From: an uncultured Ruminococcus sp.
GTDB taxonomy: Bacteria; Bacillota; Clostridia; Oscillospirales; CAG-272
Direction: 5' to 3'
Assembly (NCBI GenBank): GCA_902783705.1
Contig: CACZSA010000104.1
Location: forward strand, 1 to 12,126
Length of the DNA stretch: 12,126 nt
The notes beneath the pieces were generated by a model. The model made no database searches and was not told the DNA's origin. It saw only the letters and a list, made by a program, of their open reading frames with translations. A program made the position numbers and the translations under genes. Shown piece after piece: positions 1 through 6,973 of the stretch (positions within the stretch are counted from its first letter, which is position 1; each line of letters opens with the position of its first letter).

Positions 1-258
1 AAGCTCGAAGAGATCACCCGCATCCAGGTCGAGGCGATCAAGAACCTCCAGATCGACAAGATCACGGTCTGGGATTCCGGCGCGAAGGGCGGGGACGGGA
101 AGAACACGACCGCCGACTTCATCTCCGGGCTGTATAAGTCCATCCCGCCGCTCAACGAGATGTTCGACATGGCCGGCATGAAGCTGCCCGAATACCTCGG
201 GAAGGATAAGCCCGAGAATCCGGAGCTTCCCGAGCCGACGGAAGATAAAACCGCTTAA
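1..258 (+). CDS. Flotillin / SPFH-family protein, C-terminal end (partial)
   Basis: The frame is open from the first base and gives 85 residues before TAA, so the start and most of the gene lie upstream of the window. The visible part begins with an amphipathic stretch (EEITRIQVEAIKNLQIDKI) followed by ITVWDSG, a Gly/Lys-rich turn, then TADFISGLYKSIPPLNEMF, DMAGMKLPEYLG and an acidic Pro/Glu tail. From memory of the family, this order (ITVWD, then SG-LxKSIPPL, then AGMxLPEYLG) is typical of the C-terminus of bacterial flotillins, which form oligomeric membrane scaffolds of functional membrane microdomains through an N-terminal SPFH domain and coiled-coil repeats. Neither of those domains is visible here, so the call rests on the tail alone. 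The next gene starts 29 bases downstream and is probably co-transcribed. Confidence 0.78.
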   Translation, partial: KLEEITRIQVEAIKNLQIDKITVWDSGAKGGDGKNTTADFISGLYKSIPPLNEMFDMAGMKLPEYLGKDKPENPELPEPTEDKTA

Positions 259-287
259 TCTTTTATAAAATAAAGGAGAACATCACC

Positions 288-1001
288 ATGGCAAAGAAGA
301 AAAAGAAAGTTTCCGATCCCCAGGCAAAGTACCCGAACGGGATGTATAAGGAACGCACGGTGCAGGCGCTCATTCAGGGCGCGCTCCTGCTCGTCTTCCT
401 CTGCGGTTTGGGGGTGTTCTCCTACATTGTCTCCATGATCCCGGCGGGGATCTTCGGCATCGCCATCACCCGGGAAAATACCACCACGCAGTCGGTCTAC
501 GACGTGCAGAACATCGTCCTCTGCGTCCTCGGCCTCGCGATCATGACGATCGGCGGCATGATCCTCGCGAAGAAGACCGGGGAGGCCGACGCGCTCTACG
601 CCTTCCAGAACAAGCAGGAGCATACGCTTGACCGCCGCTACCTGCTCATCAGCATCGCCCTGGCCATCCTCGCGTTCTTCGTGATCGTCGCCGTCGTGAA
701 CCTGAAATTCTTCGCGGGTCCGATCTGGTATCTCGCCGTGTTCTTCAGCCGCGCGGAACGCCGCATCAACGAGGGCATCAAGGTTGCGATGGGCATCCGC
801 TGCCTTGCCGCGCTCGTCTGCCTCGTCGTCATCACGCCGTTCGTTGTGAAGGGCGCGTTCAAGGGCTTCCGTGAAAAGATGACCGCCCTCGAGGACGAGG
901 AGGAGGAGACGAAGCGGCGAGAAGCCGAACAGGCCGCCGAGGCCGAACGGGAGGCCGCCGAAAAAGCCGCCCGGGACGCCGAGAGAGCCGCAAGAAGATA
1001 A
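288..1001 (+). CDS. Hypothetical four-helix membrane protein with charged C-terminal tail
   Basis: This 237-residue protein has no family I can name. It starts with a Lys-rich cytoplasmic-type leader (residues 3-7 all Lys). Hydrophobic segments lie at about 26-48, 75-94, 118-137 and 169-188, consistent with four transmembrane helices and both ends in the cytoplasm. Residues 195-237 are very rich in Glu, Ala and Arg in heptad-like spacing and probably form a soluble coiled coil. The ATG at 288 is supported by an AAGGAG at 273-278, nine bases upstream. The gene follows the flotillin gene by 29 bases with no terminator between them, so the two are probably one operon. A role at the membrane with the flotillin is an inference from position only. 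Confidence 0.8.
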   Translation: MAKKKKKVSDPQAKYPNGMYKERTVQALIQGALLLVFLCGLGVFSYIVSMIPAGIFGIAITRENTTTQSVYDVQNIVLCVLGLAIMTIGGMILAKKTGEADALYAFQNKQEHTLDRRYLLISIALAILAFFVIVAVVNLKFFAGPIWYLAVFFSRAERRINEGIKVAMGIRCLAALVCLVVITPFVVKGAFKGFREKMTALEDEEEETKRREAEQAAEAEREAAEKAARDAERAARR

Positions 1002-1008
1002 AAAATCG

Positions 1009-1038
1009 TCACCTCCCGATGGGAACGTCGGGAGGTGA
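1009..1038 (+). terminator. Hairpin after the membrane-protein gene, probable weak terminator
   Basis: A perfect 11-base-pair stem (1009-1019 with 1028-1038) encloses an eight-base loop, starting seven bases after the stop codon. The following bases (TCTTGATTGT) are only moderately T-rich, so termination may be partial and the next gene may receive readthrough. On the opposite strand the hairpin is followed by a run of T (complement of 1001-1005), but no - strand gene ends here. Confidence 0.6.
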
Positions 1039-1063
1039 TCTTGATTGTGAGTGAGGAGAGCGT

Positions 1064-1975
1064 ATGGCAGGACGCGGAGAACGTCGGAGGAAGCGCGCGG
1101 GCAAACGCACGGCGACAGAGATCGTGGGGCTGATCGACCGGATCAGTCTTCTTGTGCTGATCGCCTCGCTCGCCGCAGTCTACTGCATCATCGCCCTGCG
1201 CATGACCGGGACCGTCTATCCGACGAAGGAGCTGCTCGACGGACGCGCCTCGATCCGCTTTCTCGACGTCGGGCAGGGCGACTGCACCCTCGTCGAGCAC
1301 GGAGGACACGCCGTCCTCATCGACGCGGGACCGGGCCTCTGTGCCTCCTCGACCGCCGAATCGCTCGCCCGCCTTGCCCCGCACATCGACGCGTTCTTTG
1401 TCACGCATCCGCACGAGGACCACATGGGCGGCGCGCCTGCCGTTCTCCGGGCGTGCGGGGTCGAGACGCTCTGGCTCTCGGACGCCGTCAGCCACGAACC
1501 CTTCTACGACGAGACCCTCCGGGCCGCCGAAGAGGAGGGAACGGAAACGGTCGTCCTGCGCGAGGGCGGGGAATGGACCTTCGGCGACATCACGGTCGAG
1601 GTGTACGACGCGTTCGATTTCGGCTACGAGAACCTCAACGACGCGAGCCTGATTTTGCGGATCACGGTCGACGGGATGACCATGACGGTCGCCGGGGACG
1701 CGGAGCGCGGGCTCGAGGAATACGCCGCAGACCGTGGCTTCGATCTCCGGGCGGACATCCTCCACGTCAATCACCACGGCTCCTCCAGCTCGTCGACTGT
1801 GAAATGGCTCGACGCGGTTTCCCCGAAGGTCGCCGTGATCTCCTGCGGGCGGAACAATTCCCACGGGCATCCCGCCATGAGCGTCCTCGACCGTCTGGCC
1901 CGCCGATGGATTGTCGTCCGACGCACCGACCGCGAGGGCACCGTCGTCCTGCGCGGAGGAGAATGGGGAAACTGA
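1064..1975 (+). CDS. Membrane-anchored MBL-fold hydrolase, ComEC/Rec2 C-terminal-domain type
   Basis: This 303-residue protein has a basic N-terminus (Arg/Lys-rich, residues 4-15), one hydrophobic segment at about 27-46 that should act as an uncleaved anchor, and then a metallo-beta-lactamase fold. Visible motifs in order are FLDVGQGDC (66-74), VLIDAG (84-89), the metal-binding THPHEDHMGG (114-123), NDASLIL (192-198), the AGD strand (210-212), HVNHHGSSSSS (234-244) and NSHGHP (265-270). This set, especially LDVGQGD and NHHGS, is characteristic of the hydrolase domain fused to ComEC DNA-uptake channels and of free-standing relatives. The ComEC membrane channel is absent, so this is a stand-alone enzyme facing outside the cytoplasmic membrane, with a nucleic acid or phosphoester substrate plausible but unproven. 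GAGGAG at 1053-1058 supports the ATG; a frame beginning with GTG at 1051 is out of register. Confidence 0.88.
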   Translation: MAGRGERRRKRAGKRTATEIVGLIDRISLLVLIASLAAVYCIIALRMTGTVYPTKELLDGRASIRFLDVGQGDCTLVEHGGHAVLIDAGPGLCASSTAESLARLAPHIDAFFVTHPHEDHMGGAPAVLRACGVETLWLSDAVSHEPFYDETLRAAEEEGTETVVLREGGEWTFGDITVEVYDAFDFGYENLNDASLILRITVDGMTMTVAGDAERGLEEYAADRGFDLRADILHVNHHGSSSSSTVKWLDAVSPKVAVISCGRNNSHGHPAMSVLDRLARRWIVVRRTDREGTVVLRGGEWGN

Positions 1976-1996
1976 CGGAGCGCAACCGTTTTTCGC

Positions 1997-2025
1997 TTGA
2001 CATGGATCCGGATGTGTGCTACAAT
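1997..2025 (+). promoter_or_regulatory. Near-consensus sigma-A promoter with extended -10
   Basis: TTGACA at 1997-2002 matches the -35 consensus exactly. After a 17-base spacer, TACAAT at 2020-2025 matches five of six -10 bases and is preceded by TG at 2017-2018 (TGnTACAAT, extended -10). Transcription should start near 2032, giving a leader of only about 17 bases that contains little beyond the ribosome site of the gene at 2049. Confidence 0.87.
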
Positions 2026-2048
2026 GGACATGAGAAAGGAGCCGACCG

Positions 2049-2759
2049 ATGAAAGCGCTGACTCTGCTTGCCGCCGTCCTCCTGATCCTGTTGTTCCCGT
2101 ATCTGCTCCTCGCCCTCCGCCGCGTGAAGATGGCGCTCAAGACGCGCCGGGCCTGCCGCGTGAACGGTCATCGGCTCGTACCTCTTCATTTTCTCTGGTT
2201 CTGGGGCTTCAATTTCTCCCCGCTTCCCGATTTCCTCGTCCGGACGAAGGACGGCCGCGCGGTCTACACCGTCAAGCTCTTCGGCGCGGCGCACAGGCTG
2301 TCGAACCTCTATTTCGTGAAGACTTTGACCGGGGAGACCGAGTGCTTCACCCGGCGCGTGATCCCGCTTGCGGGACGCTTCCCGACAATGCTCGACGAGG
2401 ACCTGCAGCCGATCCCCGGCGGGAACTTCTCGGGCGTCAATTTCGTGCATGATTCTCGCCGCCGCGTCCGCCGTGCGGTGGATTACGCCTCCCCGACGGA
2501 GGGAGAGCGGAGCGCGAACATCCCGGTGCTCCTCGTCAATCCCGCCCCGCTCGCCGTCCGTGCCTCCGAGGAGATCCCCGTGACCCCCTGGACGGTGGAG
2601 CGGCGGCCCATGTTCACGAAGAAAACGGACCGAAGGCTTGAGAGCGTCACGGTCTTCGACGGCGGGCTATTACACCTCCGGGAATACGTCTTCAGCGCGT
2701 CCGGCTTCATCCGGGAGCTTGAGGACGGGAAGCTGCCGAAGGACTACGGGATCTTCTGA
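2049..2759 (+). CDS. Hypothetical single-pass membrane protein
   Basis: This 236-residue protein has no family I recognise. Residues 2-23 form a very hydrophobic Leu-rich helix followed by a basic stretch (RRVKMALKTRR), so it is probably anchored at its N-terminus; no cleavage site is obvious. The remainder is soluble, rich in short beta-strand-like segments and Arg, with an aromatic patch (HFLWFWGFNF, 47-56) and a C-terminal KDYGIF. The absence of further hydrophobic helices rules out a transporter. The ATG at 2049 has AAGGAG at 2036-2041, seven bases upstream, and a near-consensus promoter directly before it, so it is transcribed independently of the hydrolase gene. It converges on spo0A with 62 bases between the stops. 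Confidence 0.78.
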   Translation: MKALTLLAAVLLILLFPYLLLALRRVKMALKTRRACRVNGHRLVPLHFLWFWGFNFSPLPDFLVRTKDGRAVYTVKLFGAAHRLSNLYFVKTLTGETECFTRRVIPLAGRFPTMLDEDLQPIPGGNFSGVNFVHDSRRRVRRAVDYASPTEGERSANIPVLLVNPAPLAVRASEEIPVTPWTVERRPMFTKKTDRRLESVTVFDGGLLHLREYVFSASGFIRELEDGKLPKDYGIF

Positions 2760-2767
2760 CACTCCTC

Positions 2768-2807
2768 AAAAAATCGAGCATCCGGCCGGGCAGGGACGCG
2801 GATGCTC
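2768..2807 (-). terminator. Rho-independent terminator of spo0A
   Basis: Read on the - strand, a perfect nine-base-pair stem (2799-2807 with 2776-2784, loop of 14) lies 14 bases past the spo0A stop. After two bases it is followed by six T (complement of 2768-2773). On the + strand there is no T run after the stem, so termination of the converging gene at 2049-2759 here would be weaker. Confidence 0.88.
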
Positions 2808-2821
2808 TGTGGATTTGGCGC

Positions 2822-3613
2822 TCAGCGGATCTTGTATTTCAGGCGCAGATTGTCCGCGATCATCGCGATGAACTCGGAGTTCGTCGGCTTGCCCCGGGAA
2901 TTCTGGATTGTGTAGCCGAAATACGAATTCAGCGTTTCGACGTCGCCGCGGTCCCACGCCACCTCGATCGCGTGACGGATCGCCCGCTCGACCCGGGAGG
3001 TCGTGGTCTGGTACTTCTTCGCGACGGACGGGTAGAGCACCTTCGTCACCGAGTTGATGACGTCGCTGTCCGAGATCGTCATGAGGATCGCCGTGCGGAG
3101 ATACTGATACCCCTTGATGTGCGCCGGAACGCCGATCTGGTGGATGATCCGCGTGACCTGCGTCTCGATGTCCGCCGGAAGGGTCCCCGCGGGGCTTTCC
3201 TCCTTTCGGGGTTCGGCGGGGCGGCGCGGCTCGCGGTTTTTGAGGATTGTCGCGATCCCGGCGAGCAGAGCGTCGAAATCCACGGGCTTCTGCAGGCAGA
3301 GGGACGCGCCCGAACGGTTGGCCTCCATGAGCACGCTCGGCGTCGAAACCTGCGTCAGCACGATGAACGCGGGCGCGGGACGTCCGGTCTCGGTACTTCT
3401 TCGGTCGTTCGCCCGGCGGAGGAGGGTCACGGCGTCTGCCGACCACAGATCCGCGATGACAATGTCGAAATTCTGGCGCGACATCAGGCTCATGGCCTCC
3501 TCGCCGCTCCTCGCTTCTGCGGCGGACGCGCCCGCCGAGACGAGCACTTCCCGGCAGCGCGTCCTGAATTCGTTGTTCTCGTCCGCTACGAGGATTTTCG
3601 TTTCCTTATCCAT
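2822..3613 (-). CDS. spo0A: Stage 0 sporulation response regulator Spo0A, divergent receiver
   Basis: Spo0A is the master DNA-binding regulator of entry into sporulation, activated by Asp phosphorylation. This 263-residue protein has the normal length. The C-terminal domain (about 150-263) is almost canonical: IIHQIGVPAHIKGYQYLR (156-173), VTKVLYPSVAKKY (189-201), the recognition-helix region SRVERAIRHAIEVAW (206-220) and GKPTNSEFIAMIADNLRL (241-258). The receiver (about 5-125) keeps the acidic pair D11/E12, the phospho-acceptor candidate D55, T88 and K109. It lacks the MP-x-x-DG segment that normally follows the phospho-Asp, reading LWSADAVTLL instead. A Pro/Arg/Glu-rich linker (127-146) joins the domains. 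The ATG at 3613 is the only in-frame start after the preceding stop, but its ribosome site is weak (AGAAG very close to the ATG). It has its own promoter and terminator, and no spoIVB is adjacent. Confidence 0.96.
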   Translation of the reverse strand: MDKETKILVADENNEFRTRCREVLVSAGASAAEARSGEEAMSLMSRQNFDIVIADLWSADAVTLLRRANDRRSTETGRPAPAFIVLTQVSTPSVLMEANRSGASLCLQKPVDFDALLAGIATILKNREPRRPAEPRKEESPAGTLPADIETQVTRIIHQIGVPAHIKGYQYLRTAILMTISDSDVINSVTKVLYPSVAKKYQTTTSRVERAIRHAIEVAWDRGDVETLNSYFGYTIQNSRGKPTNSEFIAMIADNLRLKYKIR

Positions 3614-3679
3614 ATCTTCTGCAATCCATGCCTTTCTGATGTTGTTTACTGGAAATCATTACCATTATCCGGTGATGTG

Positions 3680-3708
3680 ATTTTACCATATATTCCCAGA
3701 AAAATCAA
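3680..3708 (-). promoter_or_regulatory. Sigma-A type promoter of spo0A
   Basis: On the - strand, TTGATT (complement of 3703-3708) is followed after 17 bases by TAAAAT (complement of 3680-3685), with TGG directly before it, giving an extended -10. Transcription would start near 3673, leaving a leader of about 60 bases. I looked for a Spo0A box (TGTCGAA) in 3614-3814 and found none on either strand. I also saw no convincing sigma-H promoter. Confidence 0.78.
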
Positions 3709-3814
3709 GGTCCGCACGCGCGAAATATTCACCGAAATTGCGTTTTGAAAATTGGTAATTTTTGCCATTCTACCGCGTCGCGGAACGTCGCAGACAAACG
3801 AAAACGGAGGTATT

Positions 3815-5362
3815 ATGTCCTATCCGTCCTTTTTATGGCTGAGAGATGCCGCCGATCGGACGCCCGCGCATCCCGAGGCGACCCTCACGGATCTGCTCGG
3901 CGACACCCCGCTTCGCCCGCGGAGCACGGAGATCCTGCGGGTGCCCTGCCGGGCGGAGGAGATCCCGATGCGGCAGGGGCTTTTCCGCCGGATGCTCACG
4001 GACCCGGCGTTCGACGAGCGGATCATCCGCCTCACGGGCATGCTCTCGGACGCGGAGCTGCTCGCCGGGGAGTACGCGCGCGCCGAGATCCCGGAGGAAC
4101 GGGTCCTGCTCTTCGTTCCCCTCATGCGCCGCTGCTTCGATATCGTCCGGCTCCTCGCGGAGTTTGACGGGGACGAGGGACGCGCGGGGGAGATCGGAGC
4201 GTTCTGGAAGAAGTGGCTCGAGATGCCCGCACCCGCCCATGCGGACAAGCGCGCGGACGATCTGCTCGCGAAGTACGATCCCGCGATCCGGCTGAAGATC
4301 CACGGCTCCGAGGCGAGCGCGTGGGAGCGGCGGCGCGGCGTGCGGGACGATTTTGAGCGGATCATCCGGGAGATGGGCCTCGAGGACGCGCTCCCGGCCT
4401 GGCGTCATCCCCAGCGGACGACGCCGACGGTCGTGCGGGGCGTCGCGGGCGTGCATTACGCCTATTATGAAGCGGCGCAGAGTTTTATCGCGGAAAGCGG
4501 CGAATTCCTCCCGTACGGAGACAAGGCGCAGGCGTCCGATACCCCCGAGGAGCGCGATCTGCACGGGCTTTTCGACTACATCGACGAATTCCGCTTCCTC
4601 ACGGACCTCGCGGCGTATTTCCGGAGCCTTGCGGAGATGGACTATCCCCTCTGCTGGCCCGCGGTCTCGGACAGACGCGAATTCGTGATCGAGGGGGCCG
4701 TCGATCCCTCCCTCAGCCGCCGCGGGATCCGGGGTACCGAGGTAGTCCCGAACGACATCCTGATGGCAGAGGAGAAGGGCGGGGAACAGCTCAATTTCTA
4801 TATCCTCAGCGGCGCGAACGGAGGCGGCAAGACCACCTATCTCCGCACTGCCGCCCTCGCCGCGCTCTTCTTCACGGCGGGCTGTCCCGTCACGGCGCGC
4901 GGGGGACGTTCCATGCCGTTCGACGCGGTCTATACGCATTTCCCCTCGAACGAGAGCTTCGAGAGCGGCGGACGCTTTGCCGACGAATCGGTCCGCGCGG
5001 ACAAGATCCTCGAGGAGGCGGGCCCGGATTCCTTCGCCGTCTTCAACGAGACCTATTCCGGCACGGATGAGCGGCGCAGCGAGGAATTCTCGAAGCGCCT
5101 CGCCGAGACGATGTACCGCCGCGGGACCTTCGGCATCTACGTCACCCACATTCATTCGCTGACCGGCGGGGAGATCCCGACCCTCGCCGCGGTGATCGAC
5201 GAGGCGGACGAAAACCGGCGCACCTACAAGATCCGGCGCGTCGGCGGGACCTCGTCCTCGTTCGCGCGGGACATTCTCGAAAAATACGGGCTCGACGCCG
5301 CCTCCCTCGAAAAACGGCTGGCTGAACGCCGGGCATCGGAACGCACGGAAGGAGGCGCGTGA
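3815..5362 (+). CDS. MutS-like ATPase, first of a tandem pair
   Basis: This 515-residue protein is built as a helical core followed by a MutS-type ABC ATPase (domain V). It has Walker A GANGGGKT at 333-340 followed by TYLR, the region GGRFADESVRADKILEEAG in place of the usual MutS signature segment, Walker B-like SFAVFNETYSGTD with Asn-Glu at 411-412 where MutS has Asp-Glu, and a switch His in IYVTHIHSL. There is no recognisable mismatch-recognition domain I or connector, and no Smr nuclease domain, so it is neither MutS nor MutS2. The ATG at 3815 follows GGAGG at 3806-3810. A longer reading from TTG at 3752 would run through this ribosome site and is less likely. The second MutS-like gene follows after one base, so the products are probably made together and may form a heterodimer. 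The DNA substrate is unknown. Confidence 0.88.
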   Translation: MSYPSFLWLRDAADRTPAHPEATLTDLLGDTPLRPRSTEILRVPCRAEEIPMRQGLFRRMLTDPAFDERIIRLTGMLSDAELLAGEYARAEIPEERVLLFVPLMRRCFDIVRLLAEFDGDEGRAGEIGAFWKKWLEMPAPAHADKRADDLLAKYDPAIRLKIHGSEASAWERRRGVRDDFERIIREMGLEDALPAWRHPQRTTPTVVRGVAGVHYAYYEAAQSFIAESGEFLPYGDKAQASDTPEERDLHGLFDYIDEFRFLTDLAAYFRSLAEMDYPLCWPAVSDRREFVIEGAVDPSLSRRGIRGTEVVPNDILMAEEKGGEQLNFYILSGANGGGKTTYLRTAALAALFFTAGCPVTARGGRSMPFDAVYTHFPSNESFESGGRFADESVRADKILEEAGPDSFAVFNETYSGTDERRSEEFSKRLAETMYRRGTFGIYVTHIHSLTGGEIPTLAAVIDEADENRRTYKIRRVGGTSSSFARDILEKYGLDAASLEKRLAERRASERTEGGA

Positions 5363-5363
5363 C

Positions 5364-6932
5364 ATGGCGGACCGCTTTACCATCCTCGGAGACAAACCGC
5401 GCGGGATCCTCTCCCGGGAGGAGCGGGAGCGCGGCATGGCGGTGATTGCGGACCTCCAGATCGACCGGGCCTTCCGCACGATCTGCCCCGATTCGATGTA
5501 CCGCGAGGCCTTCCTCTCCGTCCTCGCAACCCCGCTCACAGACCCGGACGAGATCCGGGAACGCCAGCGGATCGTGAAATACTTTCATGCCAATCCGCAG
5601 ACGCTCGAGGGCATGATCGAGGTGATCCGGCGTCTGCTCCTGACCAAGAATCAATGGGACTCCGAGCGTTCGCGGCTGATGGCGTCCCGGCGTGTCGATC
5701 CGCAGGACAAGAGCCTCGTGCTCTGGGTCGCGCGGGAAAATCTCGTCCTGACGGCGCATTTCGCGCGGATCATCCTCACCTCCGTGCGCGACATCTACGA
5801 GACGATGAACATGTTCGGCGCGGAGGGCGGCTGGCTCGGACGGCTCAAGGACGCGGCCCGGCAGATCGCGGCGACTCTCGATACCGAGACGATCCTCTCC
5901 TTCTGCGACAAGATCGAAAAGGGTCTCGCCTACGCGCACACCTACGATATCGAGTTCGACTGCTCGGAGGACCTGCGCGTGACGGTGCCGTTCCTCGCCG
6001 ATTTCGCCTACGTTCCCATCGCGAAGAAGCCGGAGAAGCCCCAGCGCGGCCTGTTCTCCCTCTTCGGATCGAAGAAGAACGAATCCGCCGCCCCAGCCGC
6101 TCCGATCCAGACGGAGATGCCGGAGGTGCACGTAAGCCTGCAGGGCACGGACATCGCATGGGGCATGGATCTCTCCGCCCGCGCGGTGCAGGAATGCGAC
6201 CGGATGCTCACCTCGCTTCTCCGGACGGCGGTCGACCGCTTTTCCGGGCTGGAGGAGGAGCTCTACTTCTACCGCTGCGTCGAGATCTACGTCAAGCGCT
6301 TTGAGGAGCTCGGCGTGAAGCTGACCGATCCCGACATCCTCCCCGAGGAGGAAAACGTCATCCGCATGGGGAACCTCTCCGATCTGCTCCTGCTCGCGGA
6401 GAGCCTGCACGTCGCCTCGGTCATCCCGAACGATGTGAACTGCGTCCGCGCGGGAGACGGTCTCTCCGGGATGCTCGTCACCGGGCGGAACAACAGCGGC
6501 AAGACGGTCTATCTGCGCTCCATCGGCACGGCGGTCCTGCTCGCGCAGTGCGGATGCCCGATCACGGCGGAGTTCGCCGAGATCAGCGTCCGGAGGCGGA
6601 TCTTCACCTCGTTTGCCCGGGCGGAAGGGGAGCTCGTTCCCCTCTCGTCGGCTGGACGCTTTGAGGAGGAGGTCGCGGAGATCGCGGCAATCGTCGACGG
6701 CATGGAGCCGCATTCGCTCCTCTTGTTGAACGAGACCTTCCAGACCACCGCCTACGACGAAGGCGCGGACGGGATGGCACCGATCCTCGAATATCTCTCC
6801 GCCCTCGGCTGCGGCTTCATCTTCGTCACGCACCTCACCCGCCTCACCGAGCTCTATCGCACCGCCCCCGGCGTCACCGTCATGCGCACGAGCGACGATC
6901 CCCGCACGCGGTATAAGATTTCCGTCCTGTAA
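5364..6932 (+). CDS. MutS-like ATPase, second of a tandem pair
   Basis: This 522-residue paralogue of the preceding gene shares the same layout. Its Walker A is GRNNSGKT at 374-381 followed by VYLR, then a shared GCPITA segment (GCPVTA in the partner), SAGRFEEEVAEIAAIV in the signature region, LLLLNETFQTT with Asn-Glu at 456-457 at Walker B, and FVTHLTRL with the switch His. The N-terminal 220 residues are helical and resemble the lever/core region only in general. At about 222-250 there is a Lys/Pro/Ala-rich insert (AKKPEKPQRGLFSLFGSKK and onward), probably a flexible loop. The ATG lies one base after the upstream stop, and its SD (AAGGAGG, 5349-5355) is inside the end of that gene, indicating translational coupling. 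Known MutS proteins act as dimers, so a heterodimer of the pair is a reasonable inference. Confidence 0.88.
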   Translation: MADRFTILGDKPRGILSREERERGMAVIADLQIDRAFRTICPDSMYREAFLSVLATPLTDPDEIRERQRIVKYFHANPQTLEGMIEVIRRLLLTKNQWDSERSRLMASRRVDPQDKSLVLWVARENLVLTAHFARIILTSVRDIYETMNMFGAEGGWLGRLKDAARQIAATLDTETILSFCDKIEKGLAYAHTYDIEFDCSEDLRVTVPFLADFAYVPIAKKPEKPQRGLFSLFGSKKNESAAPAAPIQTEMPEVHVSLQGTDIAWGMDLSARAVQECDRMLTSLLRTAVDRFSGLEEELYFYRCVEIYVKRFEELGVKLTDPDILPEEENVIRMGNLSDLLLLAESLHVASVIPNDVNCVRAGDGLSGMLVTGRNNSGKTVYLRSIGTAVLLAQCGCPITAEFAEISVRRRIFTSFARAEGELVPLSSAGRFEEEVAEIAAIVDGMEPHSLLLLNETFQTTAYDEGADGMAPILEYLSALGCGFIFVTHLTRLTELYRTAPGVTVMRTSDDPRTRYKISVL

Positions 6933-6939
6933 TCCGAGA

Positions 6940-6973
6940 ACGCAGGAATTTTCATGCAAAATTCTTGCGTTTT
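6940..6973 (+). terminator. Intrinsic terminator of the MutS-like operon
   Basis: Bases 6940-6952 pair with 6958-6970 (13 pairs, one G-T wobble) around a five-base loop, starting eight bases after the stop codon and followed by TTT and then CTC. The 3' arm overlaps the promoter region of the next gene. Confidence 0.82.

Noticed and set aside
1975..1993. Possible terminator after the ComEC-type hydrolase gene (four-pair stem followed by five T).
   Set aside because: The stem of four pairs is too short to be credible, although the T run is suggestive. Transcription into the next gene may continue.
3464..3470. A TGTCGAA match to the Spo0A box.
   Set aside because: It lies inside the spo0A coding region, far from any promoter, and a seven-base match is expected by chance. 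None was seen in the spo0A/mutS-like spacer.
3738..3773. Possible sigma-A promoter for the MutS-like operon using TTGAAA at 3745-3750.
   Set aside because: No -10 at acceptable spacing matches more than about half the consensus, so it is not reported as a feature.
3752..3814. Upstream extension of the first MutS-like protein from a TTG at 3752.
   Set aside because: The extension adds 21 residues without family resemblance and runs through the GGAGG that serves the ATG at 3815.
3833..5539. A 568-codon reading frame on the - strand opposite the MutS-like gene, and similar long antisense frames at 638-2140, 5142-6959 and 7084-8073.
   Set aside because: They lie opposite genes with clear motifs, have Arg/Asp/Gly/His-rich low-quality translations, no family motifs and no consistent ribosome sites. 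They arise from the G/C bias at third codon positions.
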